From Clostridia bacterium (GTDB lineage: Bacteria; Bacillota; Clostridia; Christensenellales; Borkfalkiaceae), in the NCBI GenBank assembly GCA_017466825.1, contig JAFTTJ010000018.1:1-64000 (forward strand): DNA of 64,000 bases, read 5' to 3'. Shown here in pieces: positions 1 to 8,897 of this stretch. The position numbers were made by a program, and so were the translations under genes. A model generated the notes under the pieces. It made no database searches and was not told where the DNA came from. It saw only the letters and a program-made list of their open reading frames with translations. Each line of letters begins with the position of its first letter. Within the stretch, counting starts at the first letter, position 1.

Positions 1-14
1 GATTATATAACCAT

Positions 15-131
15 TGTGGTGACGATAGCGCTGAGGATCCACCTGTTCTCATTCCGAACACAGAAGTTAAGCTCAGTTGCGCCGAAAGTACTTGGCGGGC
101 AACCGCCCGGGAGGATAGGTTGTTGCCACAT
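15..131 (+). rRNA. rrf: 5S ribosomal RNA
   Basis: 117-nt 5S rRNA. The terminal helix is visible: TGTGGTGAC at 15-23 pairs with GTTGCCACA at 123-131. The internal stretch CCGAACACAGAAGTTAAGC is the hallmark 5S loop segment. It is probably the last gene of an rRNA operon whose 23S lies to the left of the window; a terminator hairpin follows at once. Confidence 0.95.
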
Positions 132-140
132 TCCACTAAA

Positions 141-168
141 AGCACTTGGTATTCCAAGTGCTTTTTCT
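141..168 (+). terminator. Rho-independent terminator after 5S rRNA
   Basis: Perfect 10-bp stem (AAGCACTTGG / CCAAGTGCTT) with a TATT loop, followed by a T run. It ends the rRNA operon. Confidence 0.9.
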
Positions 169-208
169 TGATTTAAACGTTTGCTAAAATTGCGCGCAAA
201 AAATTTGC

Positions 209-237
209 TTGACAAAATTTTTTATAGTATATATAAT
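209..237 (+). promoter_or_regulatory. Consensus sigma-A promoter
   Basis: TTGACA at 209-214, 17-bp spacer, TATAAT at 232-237. It would drive the phosphatase gene at 376 through a leader of about 130 nt that carries one copy of the dispersed GCCTATAAGTCGATTAT repeat. Confidence 0.85.
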
Positions 238-325
238 AGTACAAAAAATGGAGTAAATCCGTACGTTTTAGATTTTATAAGGGTGTTCGGCGATTTTGTA
301 TAATTTCAAAATTTAATAGAAGTCC

Positions 326-346
326 GCCTATAAGTCGATTATTGGC
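326..346 (+). repeat. Dispersed intergenic repeat, copy 1
   Basis: GCCTATAAGTCGATTAT followed by TGGC. It lies in the leader of the phosphatase gene and can fold as a short imperfect hairpin with the GTCGA loop. Confidence 0.7.
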
Positions 347-375
347 TCATTTTGATTAAAAACGGAAGGTGAAAC

Positions 376-846
376 GTGAAGAGAATAATGTTTGTTTGCC
401 ACGGCAATATTTGCCGTAGCCCTATGGCGGAATTCATTTTTAAAAAACTAGTAAATGAAAAAGGTTTACAAGACGAATTTAAAATTTCGTCTTCGGCAAC
501 GTCAACCGAAGAGATTTGGCGTGGCGTGGGCAATCCCGTGTATCCCCCTGCTAAACGAGAACTTTTAAAACACGGTATAACTTGCGACGGCAAGCGCGCT
601 CAGCAACTTAAACTATCCGATTACGACAACTACGATCTTTTCGTGTGTATGGATAGCGCAAACGTTTACAACGCAACTCGCATTTTAAACGGCGATAGTC
701 AAAAAAAGGTCGTCAAACTCCTTACCTTTACAGGGCGAGACGACGACGTTTCCGACCCGTGGTATAAGGATAGGTTTGACGTTGCGTATAAAGATATATA
801 CGAAGGCTGTTGCGCTTTATTAGAAAGGCTACTTAATACACTTTAA
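376..846 (+). CDS. Low-molecular-weight protein-tyrosine phosphatase
   Basis: Cytoplasmic phosphatase of the LMW-PTP family, 156 aa, the usual length. The P-loop CHGNICRS (C8 to S15, the CX5R nucleophile motif) sits at the N terminus, and the C-terminal DPWY provides the general acid aspartate. The start is GTG at 376 with GGAAGGTG just upstream. In Gram-positive bacteria such enzymes dephosphorylate bacterial tyrosine kinases, or phospho-arginine in the McsB-YwlE type; which applies here cannot be decided from the sequence. It is monocistronic, with its own promoter at 209 and a terminator at 907. Confidence 0.9.
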   Translation: MKRIMFVCHGNICRSPMAEFIFKKLVNEKGLQDEFKISSSATSTEEIWRGVGNPVYPPAKRELLKHGITCDGKRAQQLKLSDYDNYDLFVCMDSANVYNATRILNGDSQKKVVKLLTFTGRDDDVSDPWYKDRFDVAYKDIYEGCCALLERLLNTL

Positions 847-861
847 AAACGCAAAAGTCCA

Positions 862-882
862 CCTATAAGTCGATTATTAAGC
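862..882 (+). repeat. Dispersed intergenic repeat, copy 2
   Basis: CCTATAAGTCGATTATT just after the phosphatase stop codon and before its terminator. Confidence 0.7.
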
Positions 883-906
883 AAAAATCAACAAAACAAG
901 CAAAAT

Positions 907-944
907 AAAGTCAATTTGTCCTACGGGGCATATTGACTTTTTTT
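907..944 (+). terminator. Rho-independent terminator
   Basis: Stem AAAGTCAAT (907-915) with ATTGACTTT (932-940), then a T run. It separates the phosphatase from the glycosyltransferase. Confidence 0.85.
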
Positions 945-964
945 GTTAAAAACGCGCTTTGCGT

Positions 965-993
965 TTGCTTTTTAATAGAATTTGTAGTACAAT
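965..993 (+). promoter_or_regulatory. Sigma-A type promoter
   Basis: TTGCTT at 965-970, 17-bp spacer, TACAAT at 988-993, upstream of the glycosyltransferase at 1104. Confidence 0.65.
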
Positions 994-1103
994 AAAAACA
1001 TGAAACTTACTTTTGTAAAAAGTAAGAAATAAATTTTTGCAACCGCCAAGCGTTTTATAGCGCAAAACATTCAACTTAAAAGGTTTGCAAAAAGGAGTAA
1101 AAA

Positions 1104-2252
1104 ATGAAGAAGATTAAAGTGTTATTCCCATTTGTTGAAGCAGGTTTTGGGCACATTATGACCGAGCGTTCTATTTGCGACGCCTTTGAAAAAAAGTACG
1201 GCGATTACTGTGAAGTAGTCCGCAGTAATTTCTACAAAGATTCGGGTAGCGAAGCTATGAAAAAATTTGAAGATAGGCTTTGCGACGAAGTGCGCAGTTA
1301 CAATAAAAATCATTTTTACGGATACGCTAGTATTTTGGCAATGAATATTTTCGGCTCTAAAATTACGAGTTGGTTTATTATGGAAAAACTCGTAAAAGAC
1401 GCCTATAAAGACAGTTTGAAGTATATGGAAGATTTAGCCCCCGACGCAGTTGTCAGTACCCATTGGGCGACAAACTACTACGCCGTTAAATCGTCTAAAA
1501 AGCCGTATACCGTAATGTACGTGCCCGACGCGCACGCAAACGCTCTTTTCCGCTACCCCTGCGATTTTTCAATGATTTCAATGAAAGAAGGGTACGACCG
1601 CGCCATGAAGTTTAAGCGCAGGTACAACGAAGACAACTTTAAACTTGCGCCCTTTGCTATTCGTCAGCAAGCATTTGAAGTAACGGGCACGAAGCAAGAA
1701 ATTCGCCAAAGGCTCGGTCACGACGACAAGTTTACCCTTTACATTACCGAAGGCGGTTACGGTATCGGTATGGCGGAGCAACTTTGCCAAATGCTTATTG
1801 AAGAAGACTTGCCAATCAGCGTTATAGTCGTTTGCGGTAAAAACCCCGAACTTCACGAAAGGCTTTTAAAACTCAAGAGCAAGGGCAATTTGTCTTTCTA
1901 TCCCTACGGTTTTTGCGACAACGTTTTAGAACTTATCGCATCGTCCGACCTATACCTTGGCAAGAGCGGAAACGGACTTGCCGAAGCGGCTTTCTACGGC
2001 GTTCCTATCGTAGTAACCCACTCTGCAAACGATATTGAAAAACTCATTGCAGAGCATTACGTTACGCACATTAAAGACGCCGTAAGAATTTTCAACGCAG
2101 ATAAATGCCTTGAATTTATAAAGGGCGCGGTAGCAGGTAGCGAAGAATATCTTGAACTTAAAAAACATATTAAGCCGAGAGAAGATTTCGGTGGCGAAGG
2201 CATTGCCGACCTTATCTTTGAAAAACTTAACGAAAAATTCCATTTAAAATAA
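1104..2252 (+). CDS. MGDG-synthase-like glycosyltransferase (GT28/MurG fold)
   Basis: 382 aa. The N-terminal part (FVEAGFGHIMTERSI, about residues 9-23) matches the acceptor domain of MGDG synthase / processive diacylglycerol glucosyltransferases. The C-terminal GKSGNGLAEAAFYGVPIV segment (about 295-312) is the nucleotide-sugar-binding GT-B region seen in MurG and UgtP relatives. There is no signal peptide or clear membrane segment, so it should act at the inner face of the membrane, adding a sugar to diacylglycerol or a related lipid. The exact acceptor is not readable. ATG start with AAAAAGGAG upstream. It stands alone between a terminated gene and the DUF512 gene. Confidence 0.8.
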   Translation: MKKIKVLFPFVEAGFGHIMTERSICDAFEKKYGDYCEVVRSNFYKDSGSEAMKKFEDRLCDEVRSYNKNHFYGYASILAMNIFGSKITSWFIMEKLVKDAYKDSLKYMEDLAPDAVVSTHWATNYYAVKSSKKPYTVMYVPDAHANALFRYPCDFSMISMKEGYDRAMKFKRRYNEDNFKLAPFAIRQQAFEVTGTKQEIRQRLGHDDKFTLYITEGGYGIGMAEQLCQMLIEEDLPISVIVVCGKNPELHERLLKLKSKGNLSFYPYGFCDNVLELIASSDLYLGKSGNGLAEAAFYGVPIVVTHSANDIEKLIAEHYVTHIKDAVRIFNADKCLEFIKGAVAGSEEYLELKKHIKPREDFGGEGIADLIFEKLNEKFHLK

Positions 2253-2307
2253 GACGCTAAATAGCGCATAAAAAGCGCTCGGCAAAACGCGAAAAAGGCT
2301 AAAACTC

Positions 2308-2331
2308 GCCTATAAGTCGATAAACGACTAA
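2308..2331 (+). repeat. Dispersed intergenic repeat, copy 3
   Basis: GCCTATAAGTCGATAAACGA. A weaker partial copy (GGCTATAAGTTAAAAAACG) begins at 2341. Confidence 0.65.
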
Positions 2332-2386
2332 TTTTTAATTGGCTATAAGTTAAAAAACGACAAAACTTTAATTAAAGCGGTGGGGT

Positions 2387-3742
2387 ATGTTAAAGATATC
2401 TAAGGTTGAAAAAAACTCAATAGGCGACGAAATAGGGCTTGTAAGCGGGGATGAAATTCTCGCTTTCGACGGCTACGACGCCGTTGATATTTTGGATTAT
2501 CTTTACTATGACGAAAAGGAATTTTTTGCCCTTACCGTCCGTCAAGTTGGCGGCGACGTTTCAGTTTGCGAGATAGAAAAGTACGAAGACGAGAGGTTGG
2601 GGCTTACCTTTGAAGACGACAATTTGACGATAAAAACTTGCCATAACCATTGCGTTTTTTGTTTTATCGACCAAATGCCGTGCGGTATGCGAGATAGCCT
2701 TTACGTAAAAGACGACGACTACCGTCAAAGTTTTTTATGCGGAAATTTCGTAACGCTTACTAACCTTACCAAAGCCGACGAAGAGCGAATTGCAAGGCTA
2801 AAACTTTCCCCCTTGTACGTTTCCGTTCACACAATGAACGGCGAACTTCGCAAAAAAATGACGGGCAACCGCTTTGCGGATAGGATTGCTTACCAAATAG
2901 AAAAATTTGCAAAAAGCGGAATAACAATGCACACCCAAGTCGTGCTAGCAAGGGGCTTTAACGACGGAGAAGAACTTGATTTTACGGCGAGAGAACTCTT
3001 TAAGCATTACCCCTTCGTAAAGACGATGGCGGTCGTGCCGGTCGGCATGACGAAATTTCGCGACGGGCTTACCCAAATACGGGATATCGACGGCGATTAC
3101 GCAAAAACCGTTATTGACAAGGCGCGCAAGTTAAACGCCGAGTTTAAAGCGAACTTTATCCAACTTGCCGACGAGTTTTATTTTAGGGCTGGGCTTGAAG
3201 TAGAGCCGTACGAGTTTTACGGCGAATTTGCCCAAATAGAGAACGGCGTCGGCTCAACGGCAAAGTTCACAAGGGAAATCGACGACGCTATCGCCGAAAT
3301 TAAAAGCGAGCAAATAAAAATCGACCAAAACCCCGACGAGCAAATCAAAACCGAGCAAAATAGCGGTTTTACTAAAAAAGTTTTAATAATTTCAGGCACT
3401 TCGGCGAGCGAATTTACTAAACGGCAAGCCCAAAAAGTGGAAAAAGCCGTCGGCGGATTAAAGACGAAAGTCGTTGCCGTCAAAAACGAGTTTTTTGGCG
3501 AGAGCGTAAACTGTACGGGGCTACTGACGGGTGGCGATATTATAAACGCAGTTTTAAGGTTTGGCGACGGCTACGATACGGTAGTTATGCCAAGGCACGT
3601 TTTGAAAGAGAATTCCGACCTGTTTTTGGACGGAACTAGCCTTGAAAAGTTAAGGCTAATTACCCAAAAAGAAGTTGTAATTACCGACGGTAGCGGTGGA
3701 AGTTTCGTCCGCGCGCTATTAGGCAAAGCCGTTACGGAATAG
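2387..3742 (+). CDS. DUF512 family radical-SAM-like protein with PDZ-like N terminus
   Basis: 451 aa. The N-terminal 45 residues (ISKVEKNSIGDEIGLVSGDEI) form a PDZ-like module. It is followed by the cluster C85-x3-C89-x2-C92 (CHNHCVFC), which fits a radical-SAM-type [4Fe-4S] site, and a DUF512 C-terminal half. This family commonly lies beside der in Clostridia, as here (99-bp gap), but its reaction is unknown. Odd point: about residues 305-335 form a Gln/Glu/Lys-rich repetitive insert (EIKSEQIKID..DEQIKTEQN) absent from the usual compact form, probably a flexible linker. ATG start with GGTGGGGT upstream. Confidence 0.85.
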   Translation: MLKISKVEKNSIGDEIGLVSGDEILAFDGYDAVDILDYLYYDEKEFFALTVRQVGGDVSVCEIEKYEDERLGLTFEDDNLTIKTCHNHCVFCFIDQMPCGMRDSLYVKDDDYRQSFLCGNFVTLTNLTKADEERIARLKLSPLYVSVHTMNGELRKKMTGNRFADRIAYQIEKFAKSGITMHTQVVLARGFNDGEELDFTARELFKHYPFVKTMAVVPVGMTKFRDGLTQIRDIDGDYAKTVIDKARKLNAEFKANFIQLADEFYFRAGLEVEPYEFYGEFAQIENGVGSTAKFTREIDDAIAEIKSEQIKIDQNPDEQIKTEQNSGFTKKVLIISGTSASEFTKRQAQKVEKAVGGLKTKVVAVKNEFFGESVNCTGLLTGGDIINAVLRFGDGYDTVVMPRHVLKENSDLFLDGTSLEKLRLITQKEVVITDGSGGSFVRALLGKAVTE

Positions 3743-3840
3743 AGAATAAAGAAAAGCCGTTGCGAAAACTAAAAAACCCGTTACGGGAACTAAAAAAGAT
3801 TTTACGAAATAGAGAAAAATTTTTACGGAGAGTGATATAA

Positions 3841-5154
3841 GTGAGTAAACCATTAGTAGCCATAGTCGGCAGACCAAACGTTGGCAAATCAACCTTTTTC
3901 AATAAAATAACGGGGCAAAAACTATCCATAGTAGAAGACACCCCGGGCGTAACCAGAGATAGGCTTTACGCCGACGCCGAGTGGTGCGGAAAGGCGTTTA
4001 CCCTTATCGACACGGGCGGTATTGAAATTAAATCGACGGACGAAATGTGGAAACATATAAAAAGCCAAGCCGAAATCGCTATCGATACGGCGGACGTAAT
4101 TATATTTTTCTGCGACGCAAAAACGGGCTTAACCGCAAGCGATTACGACGTAGCGGACATGCTTCGCCGTAGCCGTAAACCTATCGTTTTGGCGGTAAAC
4201 AAACTCGATACCTACAAGGAAGAAATTCTTTTCGACTTTTACGAGTTAGGTCTTGGCGTGCCCTTTGGCATATCGTCCGAGCAAGCAAAGGGACTTGGCG
4301 ACCTTTTAGACGAAGTTTGTTCTTATTTTGACCAAGTGGACGCCGACGCGGACGCCGATAGGCTTAAAATTGCAATCGTGGGCAAGCCCAACGCCGGCAA
4401 ATCTCGCCTTACCAATAAACTTTTAGGCTACGACAGAACTATCGTTTCAAATATTGCAGGCACGACTCGTGACGCTATCGACACCCCGCTTGAAATCGAC
4501 GGGCAAAAATACACCCTTATCGACACGGCGGGCATTAGAAAAAAGCGTTCGGTTGAAGACGGCGTTGAGTATTATAGCGTTTTGCGCTCGCTCGCCGCAA
4601 TTCGTAGGGCGGACGTTTGTTTAATAGTTATCGACGCGTCGGAAGGGCTTACCGAGCAAGACGTAAAGATTGCCGGCTACGTGCACGAGCAGGGCAAACC
4701 GTCGATAATTGTTATGAACAAGTGGGACTTGATTGAAAAGGACACCCACACCATAAACGAATTTGAAAACAAACTCAAAGTAGACCTTGCTTTTATGGAC
4801 TACTTTAAATCAATATATATATCCGCCGCCACGGGGCAAAGGACGAATAAAGTTTTCGCTCTTGCAAGAGAAGTATATGAAAACGCTTGCAAGCGTATAA
4901 CGACGGGTACGTTAAACGACGTAGTAGGCGACGCGATAAGGGCTACCGAGCCCCCGACCAAAAACGGCAGAAGACTTAAAATTTATTATGCCGTTCAAGA
5001 CGGAACAAATCCCCCTGCTTTCGTATTTTTCGTAAACAATTCCGACCTTATGCACTTTTCGTATTTGAGATTTTTAGAAAACACTATCCGCAAAACCTTT
5101 GGTTTTGAAGGTACGCCTATAAGGCTGTTTACCCGTGAAAAGAACGAAGAGTAA
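3841..5154 (+). CDS. der: Ribosome biogenesis GTPase Der (EngA)
   Basis: 437 aa, normal length. Two tandem GTPase domains: GRPNVGKS near residue 8 and GKPNAGKS near residue 178, each followed by its DTGG / DTAG G3 motif and the NKLD / NKWD G4 motif. A C-terminal KH-like domain starts near residue 350. Der acts in assembly of the 50S subunit. GTG start at 3841 with GGAGAGTG upstream. The gap from the DUF512 gene carries degenerate tandem copies of a GTTACGGAACTAAAAAA-like unit and no clear terminator, so the two genes are probably co-transcribed. Confidence 0.97.
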   Translation: MSKPLVAIVGRPNVGKSTFFNKITGQKLSIVEDTPGVTRDRLYADAEWCGKAFTLIDTGGIEIKSTDEMWKHIKSQAEIAIDTADVIIFFCDAKTGLTASDYDVADMLRRSRKPIVLAVNKLDTYKEEILFDFYELGLGVPFGISSEQAKGLGDLLDEVCSYFDQVDADADADRLKIAIVGKPNAGKSRLTNKLLGYDRTIVSNIAGTTRDAIDTPLEIDGQKYTLIDTAGIRKKRSVEDGVEYYSVLRSLAAIRRADVCLIVIDASEGLTEQDVKIAGYVHEQGKPSIIVMNKWDLIEKDTHTINEFENKLKVDLAFMDYFKSIYISAATGQRTNKVFALAREVYENACKRITTGTLNDVVGDAIRATEPPTKNGRRLKIYYAVQDGTNPPAFVFFVNNSDLMHFSYLRFLENTIRKTFGFEGTPIRLFTREKNEE

Positions 5155-5229
5155 AGCCCATAATAGCCACTAAAATTTATGAATATTTTAAAGTTAAGTT
5201 GATACAAATATACCTAAAAGGGGTAAATT

Positions 5230-7086
5230 ATGAAAAAGTTTATTATTACGCTTTTAATGCTTATGCTTTGCGTAAGCACGGCGCTTTTTACCATTTCGTG
5301 TGAAAAAGTAACCAAGCCGTCTACCAATAAAGGTGAAAGTTCGCTTGACACGGAAAGCGTTATTGAAAGCGAAAGCACCGCCGAAAGTGAAAGCGCTTTT
5401 GAGAGCGAGAGTGAAACAGATAGCGAAATAGTCGACGACCAGTCTTTTATTGAGTTTAAAACGTTGACCGTTGACGGCTTAACCGTATACGGAAAAGTAA
5501 GCAACGCTACGGCAGACTTTTCCTTTATTGAAGAAATAAACGTTGCTAGCGGGGCGGACTTTATAGTTGCGTTGGACTCTTACGGTACGCAAACAGTCAT
5601 TACAAAAAAAGCACCCCTAGCCGAAGGCGATAATACTTTTTACGTTTTTGAAACGACGGGTGGCAAACTCGTAAAAACTTACGTTGTAACTATTCGCCGT
5701 CGTCCGCTCTATCGAGTAACTTTTAATACAGACGGCGGTAGCGCAGTAGCCACCCAATACGTTGAAGAAGACTTTTTGGCTACCCAGCCTACAACCGAAA
5801 AAGTAGGTTATGATTTTGTTTCTTGGAATTATAATTTTAACGAGCCTATCACCCGTGACACGGCTATTGTGGCAAGTTGGTCTGCGCATACTGACACGAA
5901 GTATACGGTAAATTATTATCTTCAAAACCTTGACGATAATAATTACACTTTGCATGAAACGGTAGAACTTAAAGGTGAAACGGACACGACGGCAACCGCT
6001 GAGATTAAAACCTTTGCTCATTTTACTTACAATGCAAGCAAAAGCGTTGTAAGTGGGAATATTGACGGCGACGGCAGCAAAATTTTAAGCGTTTACTATA
6101 CGAGAAACGTTTATACCTTGTCCGTCAATAATTCTGCGTTAGGTAGTATTACAAATACAGGTAATTATAGATACGGCACGGATGCGTTTACGACAACTGC
6201 AACACCGCCAAATTTAGGCTATGACTTTTTAGGTTGGTATAGTGGGGAAGTTTTGCTTACTTCTGATTTAACCTATACCTTTACGGCAACTCAAGACGTA
6301 ACCGCTAAATTTGCAGTAAAGGCGGAAATGGCTAATTTCAACTTTACTTCTACTTTAACCGCTTGCTCTATTACGGGTATAAAAGACAAATCGGTCACTC
6401 AAATTATCATTCCCGACTTTGTGACTAATATTAGCTCTTCTGCGTTCTATGGTTGCAGTAGTTTGACGGAAATCACCCTACCATTTGTAGGAGCAGGCAA
6501 GAGTGGCACAAGCAATACTCATTTCGGCTATATATTCGGCGCAATCAGTTATATTTATAATTACGATTACGTGCCATCGTCTTTAAAGAAAGTGACGATA
6601 ACGGGTGGAAATATCGGCAAGGAAGCGTTCTATAATTGCAGTAGTTTGACGAGCGTTGTAATCGGCGACAGCGTAACTAGTATCGGCTCTTTTGCGTTCC
6701 GTAATTGCAGTGGTTTGACGAGCGTTGTAATCGGCGACAGCGTAACTAGTATCGGCTCTTTTGCGTTCCGTAATTGCAGTGGTTTGACGAGCGTTGTAAT
6801 CGGCGACAGCGTAACTAGTATCGGCGATTGGGCGTTCTATGGTTGCAGTAGTTTGACAAGCGTTGTTATCCCCGACAGCGTGACAAGCATCGGCAATTAT
6901 GCGTTCTGGGATTGCAGTAGTTTGAATAGCATTACTTTTGAAGACGTTTCTACTTGGTATAGGACGACGAGTTCCACTAATTGGCAAAACAAAATGGGTG
7001 GGACTGAAACGAACGTAACAAATTCTTCCACCAACGCGACCTATTTTAAGTCAACTTATTACGATTACTACTGGTATAAGAAATAA
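5230..7086 (+). CDS. Surface lipoprotein with InlB-type repeats and BspA-like leucine-rich repeats
   Basis: 618 aa. Signal peptide with lipobox (LFTISC, Cys about residue 24), then a Ser/Glu-rich linker (about 35-70). Next come InlB B-type repeat modules (VTFNTDGGSAVATQYVEEDF..GYDFVSWN and a second near residue 320, GYDFLGWYSG), and a C-terminal run of LRR_5/BspA repeats of 23 residues (AFYNCSSLTSVVIGDSVTSIG). It should be anchored to the outer membrane leaflet and exposed for adhesion or binding. Two adjacent repeat units are nearly identical at DNA level, suggesting recent expansion. A very strong terminator follows, so it is the last gene of its transcript. Confidence 0.85.
   Translation: MKKFIITLLMLMLCVSTALFTISCEKVTKPSTNKGESSLDTESVIESESTAESESAFESESETDSEIVDDQSFIEFKTLTVDGLTVYGKVSNATADFSFIEEINVASGADFIVALDSYGTQTVITKKAPLAEGDNTFYVFETTGGKLVKTYVVTIRRRPLYRVTFNTDGGSAVATQYVEEDFLATQPTTEKVGYDFVSWNYNFNEPITRDTAIVASWSAHTDTKYTVNYYLQNLDDNNYTLHETVELKGETDTTATAEIKTFAHFTYNASKSVVSGNIDGDGSKILSVYYTRNVYTLSVNNSALGSITNTGNYRYGTDAFTTTATPPNLGYDFLGWYSGEVLLTSDLTYTFTATQDVTAKFAVKAEMANFNFTSTLTACSITGIKDKSVTQIIIPDFVTNISSSAFYGCSSLTEITLPFVGAGKSGTSNTHFGYIFGAISYIYNYDYVPSSLKKVTITGGNIGKEAFYNCSSLTSVVIGDSVTSIGSFAFRNCSGLTSVVIGDSVTSIGSFAFRNCSGLTSVVIGDSVTSIGDWAFYGCSSLTSVVIPDSVTSIGNYAFWDCSSLNSITFEDVSTWYRTTSSTNWQNKMGGTETNVTNSSTNATYFKSTYYDYYWYKK
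6637..6912 (+). repeat. 69-bp tandem coding repeats (23-aa LRR units)
   Basis: TGCAGT(A/G)GTTTGACGAGC recurs at 6637, 6706, 6775 and 6844, with a diverged start at 6913, exactly 69 bp apart. The first two units differ at very few positions, so copy number can change by recombination or slippage without breaking the frame. Confidence 0.9.
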
Positions 7087-7097
7087 TACTTAAAGCA

Positions 7098-7134
7098 AAG
7101 CGCCGTGCGGTTTTCTCACCGCACGGCGCTTTTT
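7098..7134 (+). terminator. Strong Rho-independent terminator
   Basis: 13-bp GC-rich stem (AAGCGCCGTGCGG / CCGCACGGCGCTT) with an 8-nt loop and a T run, after the lipoprotein gene. Confidence 0.95.
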
Positions 7135-7298
7135 AATAAAGCCGCCCCTTTTTAATAAGCCTCCCATTAAGGAAAAGGCTTAGCAATAGAAAAAGTTAAA
7201 AAAAGAAAATTTTGTTGCGTTTTGCGCGCAAACAGGCATAAACCGCCAAGCAAAGCAATAGAATATATTGAACTGATAGCAAAAGGAGATTGAGCGGT

Positions 7299-8765
7299 AT
7301 GCAAAAATTCGATATATACGCAGACGTAGCAAAAAGGACGGGTGGAGACGTTTATTTAGGAGTCGTAGGCCCGGTAAGGGCGGGCAAATCGACCTTTGTA
7401 AAAAGGTTTGCCGAACTTATGATAATGCCTTTTCTTGCGGGCAAAAACAAAAAACAAATCGCCTTGGACGAACTTCCGCAATCGGGCACGGGCAAGACGG
7501 TAACGACCACCGAGCCCAAGTTTATCCCTAGCGAAGCGGTAAAGGTTACGCTTGGCAAAGCCCACCTAAAAATGCGACTTATAGACTGCGTTGGGTTTAT
7601 GGTAAACGGCGCAATCGGAAAGGAAGAAGACGGCAAGCCACGCCTTGTGCAAACGCCTTGGAAAGACGAGCCAATGCCCTTTGAACAGGCGGCGGAAATC
7701 GGCACGGAAAAGGTGATAAGCGAGCATTCGACTTTGGGCGTGGTCGTAACGACGGACGGCTCTTTTACGGGCATTGACCGCCGTGATTACGCCGTTGCGG
7801 AAGAAAAGGCGATTAAGCGACTTAAAGAGATTGGCAAGCCCTTTACCATAGTTTTAAACACCACCGCGCCAAACGGAAAAGACGCTAATATCCTAGCCCA
7901 CGAAATGGAGAAGAAGTACGGCGTAAAGGTAGTGTGCTTAGACGTGCTAAACTGTGACGAAAACGCGTTTAATCGTGTTATAGAGGGGGTTTTGGGGGAA
8001 TTTCCCATAAATTCCTTTGAAATTTGCTTGCCTGACTGGCTTCGCGCGTTACCGCCTGAAAATAGGGTTGTCGGCGAAATTATTTCGTGTGTAAAAACGG
8101 CTTCGGAAAAGGTCTTTAAAATGAAGGATTGTGACCTTTTAGAAGAGGCGATAACGTGTGTGGATAAAATTATTCCCGAAAAAACCGAAGTGTTTGCAGG
8201 CGACGGCACGGCAAGGCTCAACTTAAACTGTGACAAGAGTTTGTTTTACGACGTCTTAAGTGAAACGTGTGGCGAAACGATTGACGGCGAATATAAACTT
8301 ATGAGTTTCGTTAGGGATTTGTCAAAAGCCAAGTGGGAATACGACAAGATTAAAACTGCCTTATACGACGCCGAAGCAAAGGGCTACGGAATAGTTTTGC
8401 CAACCGAAAAAGACGTGGTTATCGGCGCGCCTACGCTTATCAAAAACGGCAACCGTTACGGCGTGGCGGTGAGCGCGGAAACGGAAAGTTTGCACGTGGT
8501 TAAAGTGGGCATAACGACTACCGTAAGCCCCGTATCCGGCACTAAAAAGCAATGCGAAGACTTCATTGAATTTATTTCAAAGGAAGGCGAAAGCGGTAAC
8601 CTAAACGAAGTCAACGTGTTTGGCAGACCGCTAGGCAAAGTCGTTTTAGAAGAAGTTGCGCAAAAGAGCGGAGCAATGCCCGACGAAACGCGCGCTAAAC
8701 TTCAACGCGCCGTGGGTAAAATGGTCAACAACGAAAAATATAAAATCTTGTATTTAGTCTATTAA
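7299..8765 (+). CDS. spoIVA: Stage IV sporulation protein A (spore coat ATPase)
   Basis: 488 aa, close to the 492 aa of the Bacillus protein. The N-terminal Walker A is GPVRAGKS (residues 24-31), and the protein opens with the typical MQKFDIYADVAKRTGGDVYLG. SpoIVA polymerises with ATP hydrolysis on the forespore surface to form the coat basement layer, so the organism has the genetic basis for endospores. I chose ATG 7299 because AGGAG at 7284-7288 is correctly spaced for it; a TTG at 7290 would lie on top of that site. I did not find a convincing sigma-E promoter in the 210 bp upstream. Confidence 0.97.
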   Translation: MQKFDIYADVAKRTGGDVYLGVVGPVRAGKSTFVKRFAELMIMPFLAGKNKKQIALDELPQSGTGKTVTTTEPKFIPSEAVKVTLGKAHLKMRLIDCVGFMVNGAIGKEEDGKPRLVQTPWKDEPMPFEQAAEIGTEKVISEHSTLGVVVTTDGSFTGIDRRDYAVAEEKAIKRLKEIGKPFTIVLNTTAPNGKDANILAHEMEKKYGVKVVCLDVLNCDENAFNRVIEGVLGEFPINSFEICLPDWLRALPPENRVVGEIISCVKTASEKVFKMKDCDLLEEAITCVDKIIPEKTEVFAGDGTARLNLNCDKSLFYDVLSETCGETIDGEYKLMSFVRDLSKAKWEYDKIKTALYDAEAKGYGIVLPTEKDVVIGAPTLIKNGNRYGVAVSAETESLHVVKVGITTTVSPVSGTKKQCEDFIEFISKEGESGNLNEVNVFGRPLGKVVLEEVAQKSGAMPDETRAKLQRAVGKMVNNEKYKILYLVY

Positions 8766-8826
8766 AAGGCTTTTCCGCCGAAAGATAGGCGACTGATATT
8801 AAAAGGTTTAGATATCGCCAAAAAAA

Positions 8827-8850
8827 ACGGCTCTCTTAAATGAGAGCCGT
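8827..8850. terminator. Bidirectional hairpin terminator
   Basis: Perfect 9-bp stem ACGGCTCTC / GAGAGCCGT with flanking A and T runs, between spoIVA (+) and the convergent membrane-protein gene (-). Confidence 0.85.
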
Positions 8851-8872
8851 TAAGTTTTATTATAAAAGCCTA

Positions 8873-8892
8873 CCTATAAGCCGATTATCGGC
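8873..8892 (+). repeat. Dispersed intergenic repeat, copy 4
   Basis: CCTATAAGCCGATTATCGGC. One base of the core differs (GTCGA to GCCGA), and this makes the GCCGATTATCGGC part a perfect inverted repeat. Confidence 0.65.
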
Positions 8893-8897
8893 TAAAA

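Noticed and set aside
6583..6987. 134-aa minus-strand frame with repeats opposite the lipoprotein
   Set aside because: It is the antisense shadow of the 69-bp LRR repeats; the periodicity comes from the coding strand.
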